Assembly: GCA_016124585.1 (NCBI GenBank)
Contig: WGNL01000017.1
Location: 118,267 to 182,266, forward strand
Direction: 5' to 3'
DNA length: 64,000 nt
DNA from: Bacteroidota bacterium
GTDB taxonomy: Bacteria; Bacteroidota; Bacteroidia; Chitinophagales; Saprospiraceae
Part shown: one piece after another, positions 9,678-18,618 of the stretch
How positions within the stretch are numbered: position 1 is the stretch's first letter
Layout of the letters: every line of letters begins with the position of its first letter
Notes under the pieces: generated by a model
What the model saw: the letters and a program-made list of their open reading frames with translations, nothing else
Told to the model about the DNA's origin: nothing
The model's database searches: none
Translations under genes and position numbers: made by a program

Positions 9678-11528
9678 ATGACAAAGAAGATTTACCTCCT
9701 CTTTGCCCTGGCCATCCTATGTGCTAGTGCAAACACTCAGACCCTCTTCGATGAAGAGATCCACATGCCTGCGGGTTATGCCCCTACAACGATTGTAATG
9801 CCCCCATCCCCCCTCACCACGCAAGTTTTATTTGTTGGAGGTACGGATATGGTGCAAACTACTGCCACTTACGGCAACCCTGCTGGTGAACAAGTTGCTA
9901 AGGAATGGCATGATTTCATCGGAATGACACCAGACCCAAGTGGGCAGAGTATCGGTTGGGTTTCGGTGAACCACGAGATGATTTATTCCGATGACAAATT
10001 GGGCGATGGCGGCGGTATGACTGCTTTCAGGATTGCCCGCAAAGCGGATGGCTCTCTCGAAATCCTTGACCAGAATTTGAATGATGGCCGTACCGGCAAA
10101 TTCTTCAACGTGGATTTTGTGAATACGGTGGGTGAAACTGGTATGAATTGCGGTGGTATTTGCTCCATCGTAGATGGTCGTATCTGGACGGCGGAAGAGT
10201 GGTTCGCATCCAGCAATGCAGCGATGTACGGCGGCGGCGGCGGTGTGCGCGATACTTCCGATTTCACCATCACCAATTCCGATATCCCAGGTTGGAACGG
10301 TACGACTTTGAAGAAATACCAGAACTTCAACTACATGGTGGAAATCGATCCAAAGCAAGCCCGTGCTATTCGCAAGCAATATAACTGGGCTCGTCAACCA
10401 TTCGAAGGTGGTGCCGTGGAACCAGGCAACCGCATCGTTTACCTCGGTCCAGATGACACGCCCGGCTTCTTCGGCATGTTCGTGGCAAATACGCCTGGTG
10501 ATTTCACCAAGGGTACTTTGTTTGCCTACAAGCACGACAAGCCAGGATGGAAATGGGTGCCAATTTGGGAAGATGGTTCCATGCTGGACCACAAAGCGTT
10601 TGCAGACCAAAAAGGTGCTACCATGTTCAACCGTATCGAGTGGGTGGCCATTGACCCAAAAGACAATTTCATCTACTTCACGGAAACAGGCCTCGACAGC
10701 CCAAGTGCTGCTTGGTCAGACGACTATGCGGCTGGTGGTGTTTTCCACCCAGCCACCATGGCCCGTGCGCAGGCGCAAGGTTTGGCCAACCCGACGGATC
10801 CAAACTACCATGACTACTACGGCCGGGTGTGGAAGTACAACCCGATGACCTCCGAACTGACAGTTCTGTTGGAAGGCGGCCCAGATTTCGATGTCAGCCC
10901 AGATGAGGCTAACTATCCTGACAAGGCATTGAGCAACCCCGATGGTTTGACCGTGGTTCAAATTGATGGCCATTCTTTCTTGATGATTCAGGAAGACTTG
11001 AACGGTAGCTCAAAAGGCCGTGTGCCAGCTGGTGTAACCAACCGTACTTGTGAGGTTTATCTGCTTGACCTGAGTATCCAGAACCCAACATTGGATGACC
11101 TCATCCGTCTGACAGCGGTGCCTGCTGGTGCTGAGGTGACTGGTGGTATTCAAACTTCCGACAAAAAATCTATCCTGCTCAACGTTCAGCACCCGAACAC
11201 AACGAACCCATTTCCTTTCAACCACTCCCTGACCATCGCCATCAATGGCCTCGATCAGGTGAGCTACGACAACTTGGGCAACCGCAGTGCTGAGCTTTTC
11301 CCAGCAGCGGAGAACAAGGACGAGAATGCTGCTTTCTCCGTTTACCCGAACCCAACTACCCGCACGGTTTACCTAAACAAAACAACCGATGTGGCCATCT
11401 ATGACGCCAACGGCAAGCGCGTCATGGTGAAAAGGGAAACGAATGAAGTGGATGTTTCAGGGCTTTCCATTGGTACCTACTTCATCCAGAATGCTGATGG
11501 TGAGACATTGAAATTGTCAATCCAGTAA
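9678..11528 (+). CDS. PhoX-like (DUF839) phosphatase with type IX sorting domain
   Basis: A secreted 616-residue protein with an N-terminal signal peptide (MTKKIYLLFALAILCASA). The body resembles the PhoX/DUF839 phosphatase family, calcium- and iron-dependent phosphomonoesterases. Family-like pieces are the WVSVNHEM segment, FNRIEWVAIDPKDNFIYFTE and DYYGRVWKYNP. Residues about 553-616 form a type A C-terminal sorting domain, starting FSVYPNPTTRTVYL and ending with GLSIGTYFIQ, which directs export through the type IX secretion system and attachment to the cell surface. A strong terminator follows the gene, and a candidate promoter box lies 37 bp upstream, so it is probably its own transcription unit. 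With the nearby phosphonate operon and phosphoesterases it suggests phosphorus scavenging. The substrate range is inferred, not seen. Confidence 0.82.
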   Translation: MTKKIYLLFALAILCASANTQTLFDEEIHMPAGYAPTTIVMPPSPLTTQVLFVGGTDMVQTTATYGNPAGEQVAKEWHDFIGMTPDPSGQSIGWVSVNHEMIYSDDKLGDGGGMTAFRIARKADGSLEILDQNLNDGRTGKFFNVDFVNTVGETGMNCGGICSIVDGRIWTAEEWFASSNAAMYGGGGGVRDTSDFTITNSDIPGWNGTTLKKYQNFNYMVEIDPKQARAIRKQYNWARQPFEGGAVEPGNRIVYLGPDDTPGFFGMFVANTPGDFTKGTLFAYKHDKPGWKWVPIWEDGSMLDHKAFADQKGATMFNRIEWVAIDPKDNFIYFTETGLDSPSAAWSDDYAAGGVFHPATMARAQAQGLANPTDPNYHDYYGRVWKYNPMTSELTVLLEGGPDFDVSPDEANYPDKALSNPDGLTVVQIDGHSFLMIQEDLNGSSKGRVPAGVTNRTCEVYLLDLSIQNPTLDDLIRLTAVPAGAEVTGGIQTSDKKSILLNVQHPNTTNPFPFNHSLTIAINGLDQVSYDNLGNRSAELFPAAENKDENAAFSVYPNPTTRTVYLNKTTDVAIYDANGKRVMVKRETNEVDVSGLSIGTYFIQNADGETLKLSIQ

Positions 11529-11547
11529 TCATTTTCACTAATGAAGC

Positions 11548-11583
11548 AACGTCGGCGGGGCAATTGGCTTCGCCGACGTTTTT
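11548..11583 (+). terminator. Intrinsic terminator after the PhoX-like gene
   Basis: AACGTCGGCG (11548-11557) pairs perfectly with CGCCGACGTT (11571-11580), a 10-bp stem followed by TTT. It separates the PhoX-like gene from the cytochrome c peroxidase gene. Confidence 0.85.
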
Positions 11584-11606
11584 AGTAGGATAAAAACAGG
11601 AAAATC

Positions 11607-13556
11607 ATGAACAGAAAGATGCTCATTTTGGCCCTAACGCTGTTGGGCTTTTTTATTAGCGTTGGTTTTAAAAAAAGCGAAGCGACCATTGCCCTCGAAA
11701 ACGTTACCAAACAATTCCATCAGGAAATGGAAAACATGGCCAGCGCTGCCCTTCGACTGCGGCAAGTGGCCGAACAGTTGGACGGTAGCACAGCCAAAAC
11801 CTTGGCGCTGCAAGATGCGGTTGCACAAGTCAGGTTGACCTTCAAAAAAGGCGAGTTCCTGTACGCTTACCTTGACCCCCAGTTTGTCCGCAAAAGTTTG
11901 AACGGCGCACCACTGCCTTCCCTCGTTCCGAATGTGCCGAGCATCATTGTCATCGAACCATCTGGTTTGCAGGTGTTGGATGAATTGGCTTTTGGTGAAA
12001 ACCCAAATGAATCGAAAGCGGAAATTGTCAAGCTGGCTGAAAAATTTGAACGGGATTTCCAAGAACTCCACGATTTTCAGAAAACCAATAAACTGACGCA
12101 CCGCCATGTGTTCGAAGCCATCCAGCAACAGTTGATTCGGTCGTTCACGCTGGGCGTCACTGGTTTCGACACACCCGGCAGCGCCAATGCCATCCCAGAG
12201 GCAAAAGCTGCCTTTGAGGGCATGTATGCAGCGTTCAAAAACTACATGCCGCTGTTGGAGGAAAAAGACCGGGGCCTCGCCATCGTCATGGATGCCCGCA
12301 TGGAAAACACCCTGCAATATCTGACCGAGAACGACGAATTCGAAAGTTTTGACAGGCTGGGCTTTTTGATGAAGCACATTGAGCCACAGTACCAGCTTTT
12401 CTTCGAAATACACAAGGCGCTCGGCATTGAGTTCGCCGAAGAAACCGACAAATCGCCCCGGGCGGTGAATTCACACGCCACTGGACTGTTTGACCCCAAT
12501 TTCCTCAATGCCGGGTATTTTGCTAATATTGACCTGAAGGAACCGCTTTTTGAAAAAAGAAAAGAACTTGGCCGGACACTGTTTTTCGACCCCATTTTAT
12601 CCAAAAATATACAGCGTTCCTGCGCATCGTGCCACCAGCCCGAGAAGGCGTTCACCGATGGAAAACCAAAAAGTCTTGCTTCCGATGGCAAGGGTACGGT
12701 TCAGCGTAATTCCCCAACTTTGCTGAATGCCGTGTATGCCGACCAATATTTCTGGGATTTGCGGGAGCCCCGGCTTGACCGCCAGATGATGCACGTCGTG
12801 ATGAGCAAGGAAGAATTTGGCACTACTTACGTTGAAATCATTGATAAACTAAAGCAAAGCGAGGCGTACCGTCAATTGTTTGCGGAAGCGTACCCCGACC
12901 AGCCACAGTACCAGCTTTCCACCTACACCATTTCCGATGCGCTGAGTGCCTACGTGGCCAGCCTCACTTCCTTAGACAGTCCTTTCGACCGATATGTGCG
13001 CGGTGAAATCGGGCAGCTTGACCCTGCGGTGAAACGGGGCTTCAACCTTTTCATGGGAAAAGCGGCATGTGGTACCTGCCATTTTGCACCGGTGTTCAAC
13101 GGAACCGTCCCGCCAACTTACGATGACTCGGAGTCGGAGGTTTTGGGAATCACCGCTACGGCAGACACGCTGCATCCGGTGCTCGACACCGACCTCGGCA
13201 GGTTCGCAAACGGGATGCCTAGCAACAATGCGGATTTTATGAAAACATCCTTCAAAACGGTGACCGTGCGGAATGTGGAACTGACTGCTCCGTACATGCA
13301 CAACGGTGCTTTCAAGACGCTCGAAGAAGTGGTGGATTTCTACAACCGGGGCGGTGGAAAGGGTCTTAAACTGGACGTTCCGCACCAGACCTTGCCTTTT
13401 GACGAACTTAAACTGACGAGGGCTGAGCAAAACGACCTGGTGGCATTCATGAAAAGCTTGACGGGTGATGTGAGCAAGTTTGAAGCCCCAACCAGTCTAC
13501 CTGTTTTTAAAAATAACCCAACATGGAACGAGCGGAAAGTCGGTGGGAACTATTGA
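11607..13556 (+). CDS. Di-haem cytochrome c peroxidase (MauG/CcpA type)
   Basis: A periplasmic 649-residue protein with an N-terminal signal (MLILALTLLGFFISVGF). Two c-type haem motifs are present: CASCH at residues 339-343 in RSCASCHQPEKAFTDG, and CGTCH at 488-492 in KAACGTCHFAPVFNG. The region from about 310 to the end is a standard di-haem peroxidase with the conserved RNSPTLLNAVY, FWDLREPRLDRQM and TVRNVELTAPYMHNG segments. Residues about 25-300 form an alpha-helical N-terminal extension that I cannot assign firmly. The function may be peroxide reduction or MauG-like oxidation of a partner. Its stop codon overlaps the 3' end of the convergent FAD oxidase gene by 7 bp. Confidence 0.9.
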   Translation: MNRKMLILALTLLGFFISVGFKKSEATIALENVTKQFHQEMENMASAALRLRQVAEQLDGSTAKTLALQDAVAQVRLTFKKGEFLYAYLDPQFVRKSLNGAPLPSLVPNVPSIIVIEPSGLQVLDELAFGENPNESKAEIVKLAEKFERDFQELHDFQKTNKLTHRHVFEAIQQQLIRSFTLGVTGFDTPGSANAIPEAKAAFEGMYAAFKNYMPLLEEKDRGLAIVMDARMENTLQYLTENDEFESFDRLGFLMKHIEPQYQLFFEIHKALGIEFAEETDKSPRAVNSHATGLFDPNFLNAGYFANIDLKEPLFEKRKELGRTLFFDPILSKNIQRSCASCHQPEKAFTDGKPKSLASDGKGTVQRNSPTLLNAVYADQYFWDLREPRLDRQMMHVVMSKEEFGTTYVEIIDKLKQSEAYRQLFAEAYPDQPQYQLSTYTISDALSAYVASLTSLDSPFDRYVRGEIGQLDPAVKRGFNLFMGKAACGTCHFAPVFNGTVPPTYDDSESEVLGITATADTLHPVLDTDLGRFANGMPSNNADFMKTSFKTVTVRNVELTAPYMHNGAFKTLEEVVDFYNRGGGKGLKLDVPHQTLPFDELKLTRAEQNDLVAFMKSLTGDVSKFEAPTSLPVFKNNPTWNERKVGGNY

Positions 13557-14668
13557 GCTTTCACCAGCTTATCCGCCAAACCAAATGACAACGTCATCCC
13601 TGCCCCGCCCACACCGTTGAGGACAAAAACGTCCTGCTCAGGGTTTTCAAAGAGCCAGGTTTTGCCATTGGGTAGTTTGGGGTAAATGCCGTTCCAAGTC
13701 TCCGCGATCTGCGGCTTAGGCAGGCGGCAAAATGTTTCCAAATATTTGATGACCAAATCGTTCAGCTCCGTCCGGTCGAACGGGTCGTGGTGCAGGCCGT
13801 ACTCGTGGGTATCGCCGAGGGTCACTTCGCCCAATCCATTTTGGGAGACGAGCACATGGATGCCCCATTTCACATATTCCGGCATTTCCTTCTCAAATCG
13901 GCTTCGCAATGCTGGCAGCGACGGCAGTTTGTCGAACGCCTTGTAGTGGGTCAGCGTCAGTCCGGCGCAGAGCGAAGCACCGAGACGGGCAGGCTGTGCG
14001 GGAGTGCGCATCATCTGGAGCTTGCAGCGGGTGATACCGCTTTCTTCGAAAACCTGTGGGTACAGCGTTTCAAAGTCTTGGCCTGAGCAGATGAAAATGT
14101 GGTCGGCGCGGTGTGTCTTTCCATCACCTGTGCGGACTTGCCCGGTTCGGACTTCCGTGGCAGCTACGCCGAAATGGAATTCAACGCCATATTTTTCGTT
14201 AAAATAAGCGGGCAGCTTCGCAATGGCTTCCCGTGGGTCCACGATGATTTCATCGCTACTCCAGAGTGCGCCCTTCAAGCCTTTGAGCACGGCCACGGTA
14301 GATTTTTCCCGCACCTGTTTTTTCGGAAGCAAGGAAATCGCTGGTCTGGTGGCTTGGTTTTCTGTGACAAATTCTTCCAGCACGGCCCACTCGTCGTCGT
14401 GGTAGGCGAGGTGTAGCGAGCCGTTTTCGTTGTGCCAAATGCCTGCCTCGGTGCAGCTTTCCTTCCAGATAGCGCGGCTGCGAAGGGCAATTTCGTACAG
14501 CTCCCCCGTCGGTTGCCCGATGGGCCAGACCATGCCGAAATTCCGCACGCTGGCACCAACAGCCTGCTGGCTGCGCTCCAAAACTTTTACCTTAAAACCA
14601 CGGACTGCTAGCGCTCTGGCGGTGGCCAATCCGACGATACCTGCGCCGATGACGATGGCTGATTTCAT
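13550..14668 (-). CDS. FAD-dependent amine oxidase of phosphonate operons (TIGR03364 type)
   Basis: A DAO-family flavoprotein of 372 residues. The start at 14668 gives MKSAIVIGAGIVGLATA, with the Rossmann GxGxxG at residues 8-13, and overlaps the transporter stop codon as ATGA; a longer frame from 14776 only adds codons read out of the neighbouring gene. VGASVRNFGMVWPIGQPTG is characteristic of the subfamily that sits next to PhnX-like HAD genes, and GVGGAGMTLSFGLADKL closes the FAD domain. Likely role: oxidative deamination of an aminophosphonate such as 2-aminoethylphosphonate, its N-methyl form or 1-hydroxy-2-aminoethylphosphonate, giving an aldehyde for a phosphonatase. This is inferred from family and context. 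It is the last gene of the six-gene - strand operon. Confidence 0.85.
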   Translation of the reverse strand: MKSAIVIGAGIVGLATARALAVRGFKVKVLERSQQAVGASVRNFGMVWPIGQPTGELYEIALRSRAIWKESCTEAGIWHNENGSLHLAYHDDEWAVLEEFVTENQATRPAISLLPKKQVREKSTVAVLKGLKGALWSSDEIIVDPREAIAKLPAYFNEKYGVEFHFGVAATEVRTGQVRTGDGKTHRADHIFICSGQDFETLYPQVFEESGITRCKLQMMRTPAQPARLGASLCAGLTLTHYKAFDKLPSLPALRSRFEKEMPEYVKWGIHVLVSQNGLGEVTLGDTHEYGLHHDPFDRTELNDLVIKYLETFCRLPKPQIAETWNGIYPKLPNGKTWLFENPEQDVFVLNGVGGAGMTLSFGLADKLVKAQ

Positions 14669-15981
14669 TGATTTGCAATTGTTTTTTTCCTCAAAAAATA
14701 CCCAACTGAAGCTCCTACTAGCACCACACCCAGCACACTCGCCCATAAATTTGCCCCCACCAAAAACCTGCTCCACGTCACATGCACGTCCAGAAATTCC
14801 TTCAATAGCAGCACCGCTACGCTTCCCAAATAGCCCACAGCATCTGCCACGTACATGATGAATCCGATGTTGCCGGGTTGCCGGTAAGCGGCTATCAGGC
14901 GCTCAAAAATCAAACAGTTGAACGGCACGTACGCGAGGTAGAGCCCGATGCCATTCAGCATGGCCCAGAGTGGGGCACTGAGGAGGTTTTGTGAAAAAAG
15001 CAGGGTGCTGGCAAAGACCAACACCATGCCCAGCAAGATAGATAAGTGATTGAAAAGCAACGCTTTGTGATTATTTTTTACAAAGACCAAAAGGCTCATG
15101 CCCACGAGGATGACCAAGGTGGCGGGCAATTCGGTTTTGGTGAAAATGGCGGGTTGGCCGCCGTAGCCCAGTTCCTTCCACATTTCGGCAGCGAAATTGT
15201 CGCGTAGATCGCGCAGCACCGTGAGCAGGAGGTAGGCAGCCACCAGCAGCAGGATGCCCAGCAGGAATTTTTGCAAAAAAGCCCGGCGCTCTGCCTTTGT
15301 CATCGGGCGGCGCTCGCTGCGGGCTTCAAGGTCGAAGCGGTCGGGTGGGGGAGTGCGGTTGAGGAGCCAAGCTGCTCCGGTCAGCGGCACGATGAAAAGC
15401 GCCCCCGTCACGAAGGGCATCCAAAACGCACTTTGATTACAGTCCACCATGACCCAGCTACCAACGCTTTTTACAAAACCGGAAGCAAAAATGAAGGTGC
15501 TGGACAGTGCCACTCCAAGCACTTCGGTCGTGCGGCGGCCTTCGAGGTAGCTGAACACGATGCCCCAAATCAAGCCGAGGGGCACACCATTCAGGAACAT
15601 GAAAACAATATTCCAGGGCGCTGGCACGAGTGCAAACCCGAGCAACGACAACCAAGCAAACCCAATCAGCAGTATGATGCTGCGGAACCTTCCCGCGGAT
15701 TTCAATTCGGAAATAAAGCGGATGCCATAAAACTTGCTGGCCATGTAACCCAACACCTGCGCTACCACCAGCCACACTTTGTAATTGATACCAGCGTAAA
15801 CAATCCCCTCAAAAGTGGCCGCCGTGAACGGCTTGCGAAAAGCGTACATGCAGGTGTAGGTAGCCGCAGCAGCGAGAGCAGCCAGAATGGTTGACGACAG
15901 CCGGTTGACTGTTGACGGTGCGTCAGCCTGCCCTGAAAAAATAGGGATGTGCGTAATTATTTCGGGCTGTGAAATGGGCAT
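14665..15981 (-). CDS. DUF5690/major facilitator-like membrane transporter
   Basis: A 438-residue integral membrane protein with about 12 hydrophobic segments, beginning after a short soluble N-terminus with STILAALAAAATYTCMYAFR. The sequence YTCMYAFRKPFTAATF and GVPLGLIWGIVFSYLEGRR resemble the organophosphate/sugar-phosphate antiporter branch of the MFS superfamily, and the whole matches my recollection of DUF5690. The gene overlaps the FAD oxidase start by four bases (ATGA), so the two are translationally coupled. Position inside the phosphonate operon suggests uptake of an aminophosphonate or export of a product. The substrate is not known. Confidence 0.78.
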   Translation of the reverse strand: MPISQPEIITHIPIFSGQADAPSTVNRLSSTILAALAAAATYTCMYAFRKPFTAATFEGIVYAGINYKVWLVVAQVLGYMASKFYGIRFISELKSAGRFRSIILLIGFAWLSLLGFALVPAPWNIVFMFLNGVPLGLIWGIVFSYLEGRRTTEVLGVALSSTFIFASGFVKSVGSWVMVDCNQSAFWMPFVTGALFIVPLTGAAWLLNRTPPPDRFDLEARSERRPMTKAERRAFLQKFLLGILLLVAAYLLLTVLRDLRDNFAAEMWKELGYGGQPAIFTKTELPATLVILVGMSLLVFVKNNHKALLFNHLSILLGMVLVFASTLLFSQNLLSAPLWAMLNGIGLYLAYVPFNCLIFERLIAAYRQPGNIGFIMYVADAVGYLGSVAVLLLKEFLDVHVTWSRFLVGANLWASVLGVVLVGASVGYFLRKKTIANQ

Positions 15982-16036
15982 CGTTTTGTTTTGGACAAAG
16001 CACGATTTGAGTGGAAAACTGTAGGTTAAACGCTGG

Positions 16037-16726
16037 TTAATTTTGGGCGAAATATGCGGTCTCGAACAGCTCTGCTAATGAATTGAAGACATGTGTCGGG
16101 TTGGCTGCTTGCAATTGTTCCGCCGTTTGTGCGCCAGTGGTGATTCCAGCCGCCATGCCACAGCCAGCATTCAAACCTTCCTCAATATCGACCACGGAAT
16201 CACCAATTTTACCGACCAGGCTGGCGTCCGAAACACCCAGTTTTTCCATGGCGAAGAAAATCATGTCGGGATGCGGGCGGCTGCGCATCACGTCGTCGGC
16301 AGTCACCACGAGGTCAATCATTGGGTGGCCGAACCAGCCGAGTTGTTGTAGCAAATGCTCGGCGATGGCACGCTTGTAGCCCGTGTTCAATACAACTTTG
16401 ACCCCTTTTTCTTGTAGTTTTTGGAAAACGAGTTCTGCCCCAAGCATTGGTTTGGCTGAGTTTTGGGCATAAGCCTCATCCAGTAATTTCGTGAAATCAC
16501 GATGTACAGCCACTGCATCTGCTTCAGTGGCTTTACCAGCAGTGACGGTTTCCAGCACATCGCGTATTGCCTGAAGTTTTTCCTTTCCGGCAGCATGGAG
16601 TAGCACAGTTTCGAGCGTGGCGTAGAAACCTGCACGCTGGATAGCTCGGTGTACGGTTTTGTAAACGATATTGTCTTCGTCAATGGTGGTGCCGGCCATG
16701 TCGAAGATGAGGAGTTGAAGCGGCAT
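16037..16726 (-). CDS. PhnX-like HAD hydrolase A (keeps the cap-domain lysine)
   Basis: A 229-residue HAD-superfamily enzyme of the phosphonatase-like group (TIGR03351 type). The N-terminal motif is FDMAGTT, with nucleophile Asp9 and the DxAGT pattern of phosphonatases in place of the usual DxD. The cap segment reads AAGKEKLQAIR, which puts Lys50 where phosphonoacetaldehyde hydrolase has its Schiff-base lysine (MGLLK). SRPHPDM near residue 140 shows the Arg that replaces the usual HAD lysine, and GKIGDSVVDIEEG supplies the C-terminal acidic residues. The probable reaction is C-P bond cleavage of phosphonoacetaldehyde or a related aldehyde. It begins 11 bp after the phosphatase gene. It shares its opening MPLQL and FDM motif with the paralogue at 17899-18588. 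Confidence 0.86.
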   Translation of the reverse strand: MPLQLLIFDMAGTTIDEDNIVYKTVHRAIQRAGFYATLETVLLHAAGKEKLQAIRDVLETVTAGKATEADAVAVHRDFTKLLDEAYAQNSAKPMLGAELVFQKLQEKGVKVVLNTGYKRAIAEHLLQQLGWFGHPMIDLVVTADDVMRSRPHPDMIFFAMEKLGVSDASLVGKIGDSVVDIEEGLNAGCGMAAGITTGAQTAEQLQAANPTHVFNSLAELFETAYFAQN

Positions 16727-16737
16727 ATTTTTTCGGT

Positions 16738-17814
16738 TTATTTTTTCAACAAAACAGCTTCTGCTATGGGATGGGCGGCTTTAAAATCAAAGCCCAGTAA
16801 ACCTGCAAATGTCTGGGCAAATTGTTTTTGCCAAAACTGCTCCTTCACCTTCGACTCACCGGATGCTTGGATGCCTGGACCAATGGCGGCAAACCAGATA
16901 CCGCTACAATCGGGAATTTTGCTGCCGTGGTCGCGCCAAGTCTTTTTGTCGGCGTCGCCGCGGCCGTGGTCGGTGGTGAAGAACATGGTCGTTTTGCCAG
17001 CGTAAAATGGGTCAGTCTGGAGGTACTGCCACAATTCGCCTAACCTGCGGTCAGTCTCGTGGGCAGCGTTGATGTAAAAATCGTAGCGGCCCTCATGTGC
17101 GAAGTCGTCCGTTTCGTCCAAGCTGATGTAAAGCACCCGTGGGTGGTTGGCCTTGAGGTATTCGAAGGCAAAACGGTAGGTCAGAAAATCCCAACGGATA
17201 CCATCTATCAGTTTAGGCGCTTCATGTTGGAGCTGGTTCAGCAGTCGGATATCGTCGTTTATGGTTCCTTGGGTCAGGTCTTCATTTCCAGCGTTGACAA
17301 GGATATTGCTCCGTTTTTCATTCAAGATATAGGGAAAAACATCCCATGAACTAAAGGCAGCCACCTTGCCTTCGAAGCCTTTTTGCTTCGCAATGAATTC
17401 CAGCACGTTCTCGTGACGGTTCTCGATTTTATCATTGGAATTGACGAGCGAGTCAGGGTAGCCTGTAAAGATTTCGTTGTAACCAGGATAGCTGAACCAG
17501 TGTGGGTTGGCGTTGTTGACGAAGCTGCCCAGGTTGCGATTGCCGTGCATTTGGCCTTGTTTTGCCACTGTTTTCCAAAAAAATGGGAACAGTTTTTCAC
17601 GTCGCTGTTCGGGTGTTTCAGCCCAAAACTCCTTTTCCATTTGGGCCTTATGCTGGTTGTAGTCCTTGCTGTTCATCAAGGTAGAGTCCACACCCGTGAA
17701 CACTTCTTGCCAGCGAAGTCCATCGTAGGTGACTATGATAAGGTTTTCGGTTTTTTGACAAAAAACAGGAACAGTGAAAGCCAGAAGAAAAAAGAAGCTA
17801 AGGTTGATTTTCAT
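16738..17814 (-). CDS. Secreted alkaline-phosphatase-superfamily protein
   Basis: A 358-residue protein with signal peptide MKINLSFFFLLAFTVPVFC, so it works in the periplasm or outside. Superfamily landmarks are LIIVTYDGLRWQEVF with a metal-binding Asp, WFSYPGYNEIFTGYPD, the usual nucleophile region, LDETDDFAHEG with Asp and His ligands, and FFTTDHGRGD near residue 270. It belongs to the phosphodiesterase/phosphonate-hydrolase side of the superfamily (NPP, PhnA), but which one cannot be settled by eye. It is the only member of the operon with an export signal, so it may release a phosphonate or phosphate from an ester before uptake. It lies between the two PhnX-like genes. Confidence 0.8.
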   Translation of the reverse strand: MKINLSFFFLLAFTVPVFCQKTENLIIVTYDGLRWQEVFTGVDSTLMNSKDYNQHKAQMEKEFWAETPEQRREKLFPFFWKTVAKQGQMHGNRNLGSFVNNANPHWFSYPGYNEIFTGYPDSLVNSNDKIENRHENVLEFIAKQKGFEGKVAAFSSWDVFPYILNEKRSNILVNAGNEDLTQGTINDDIRLLNQLQHEAPKLIDGIRWDFLTYRFAFEYLKANHPRVLYISLDETDDFAHEGRYDFYINAAHETDRRLGELWQYLQTDPFYAGKTTMFFTTDHGRGDADKKTWRDHGSKIPDCSGIWFAAIGPGIQASGESKVKEQFWQKQFAQTFAGLLGFDFKAAHPIAEAVLLKK

Positions 17815-17898
17815 GGTTTGTTTTTGACCAAGTTTTAGGTGCTGATTGGTAATTTGATGGAAATGGTTAGAAAAATTAATGAGGTTTTTAGCTAGGCG

Positions 17899-18588
17899 TC
17901 AGGCATGAACGAACTCATCTACTGTAATTTGAACCACTTGCCAGAGGTCGTCCACCAGGTGCGTATGCGGGTAAGGCATCAGTTCCTCCTCGGTGTGCGA
18001 GCCACTAGTGATGCCGATGACCCAGCCGCATCGGGCATTGGTTCCTTCCTGCAAGTCGGCAGGCGTATCGCCGACTTTGGCGACATTGGCGGGGTCGATG
18101 ATGTTGAATTTACGCATCAGGAGATGAATCATGTCGGGGTGGGGGCGGCCTCGCTCCACGCGGTCGGCACTAATCCAAGCATCCACCAGGTCATGCCAGT
18201 CAAGGCGGTCAATGATGGTGTTGGTGACCTCGGAGGTGAAGCCGGTGCTGAGGGCCACTTTTGCCCCCATTCTTTTCAGTGTACGGATGGTTCGTTCCGC
18301 AAATGGGTTTGGACGCACATCGGGGCTAGTGCGGTAGTGAGTGAGCATGTTTTCCAAAAATACTTTATGGATGACCTCGATGTCTTCGAGCAGGGGTTCG
18401 AGGTGGAATTTTTGCGTCAGCAAAACACGAATGGCCACTGGTCTCGGGATGCCCATCACGCTGTTGGCGTCTTCCAGGTCAATTTCATAACCGAAGCGCT
18501 CAAATGCTGTGCTGAGTGCCTGTTGTACATTGTCACCGTCATGGACGGTCGTGCCCACCATGTCGAAGACGATGAGTTGAAGTGGCAT
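17899..18588 (-). CDS. PhnX-like HAD hydrolase B (arginine at the Schiff-base position)
   Basis: A 229-residue paralogue of the protein at 16037-16726, of the same length and also starting MPLQL. The catalytic loop reads FDMVGTT with Asp9, so Val replaces the Ala of DxAGT. In the cap domain the segment is VMGIPRPVAIR: aligned with PhnX (MGLLK) and with paralogue A, the residue at the Schiff-base lysine position is Arg49. GRPHPDM and KVGDTPADLQEG complete the HAD motifs. Loss of the lysine argues against the classic imine mechanism, so this copy probably acts on another substrate or is a phosphatase. It follows the HD gene by 30 bp. Confidence 0.84.
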   Translation of the reverse strand: MPLQLIVFDMVGTTVHDGDNVQQALSTAFERFGYEIDLEDANSVMGIPRPVAIRVLLTQKFHLEPLLEDIEVIHKVFLENMLTHYRTSPDVRPNPFAERTIRTLKRMGAKVALSTGFTSEVTNTIIDRLDWHDLVDAWISADRVERGRPHPDMIHLLMRKFNIIDPANVAKVGDTPADLQEGTNARCGWVIGITSGSHTEEELMPYPHTHLVDDLWQVVQITVDEFVHA

Positions 18589-18618
18589 TTATCGTTTTTT
18601 TAGCGTTGAAACTGGTCA

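Noticed and set aside
13550..14776. Longer FAD oxidase frame from 14776
   Set aside because: The first 36 residues come from the end of the transporter gene; the ATGA overlap and Rossmann motif fix the start at 14668.
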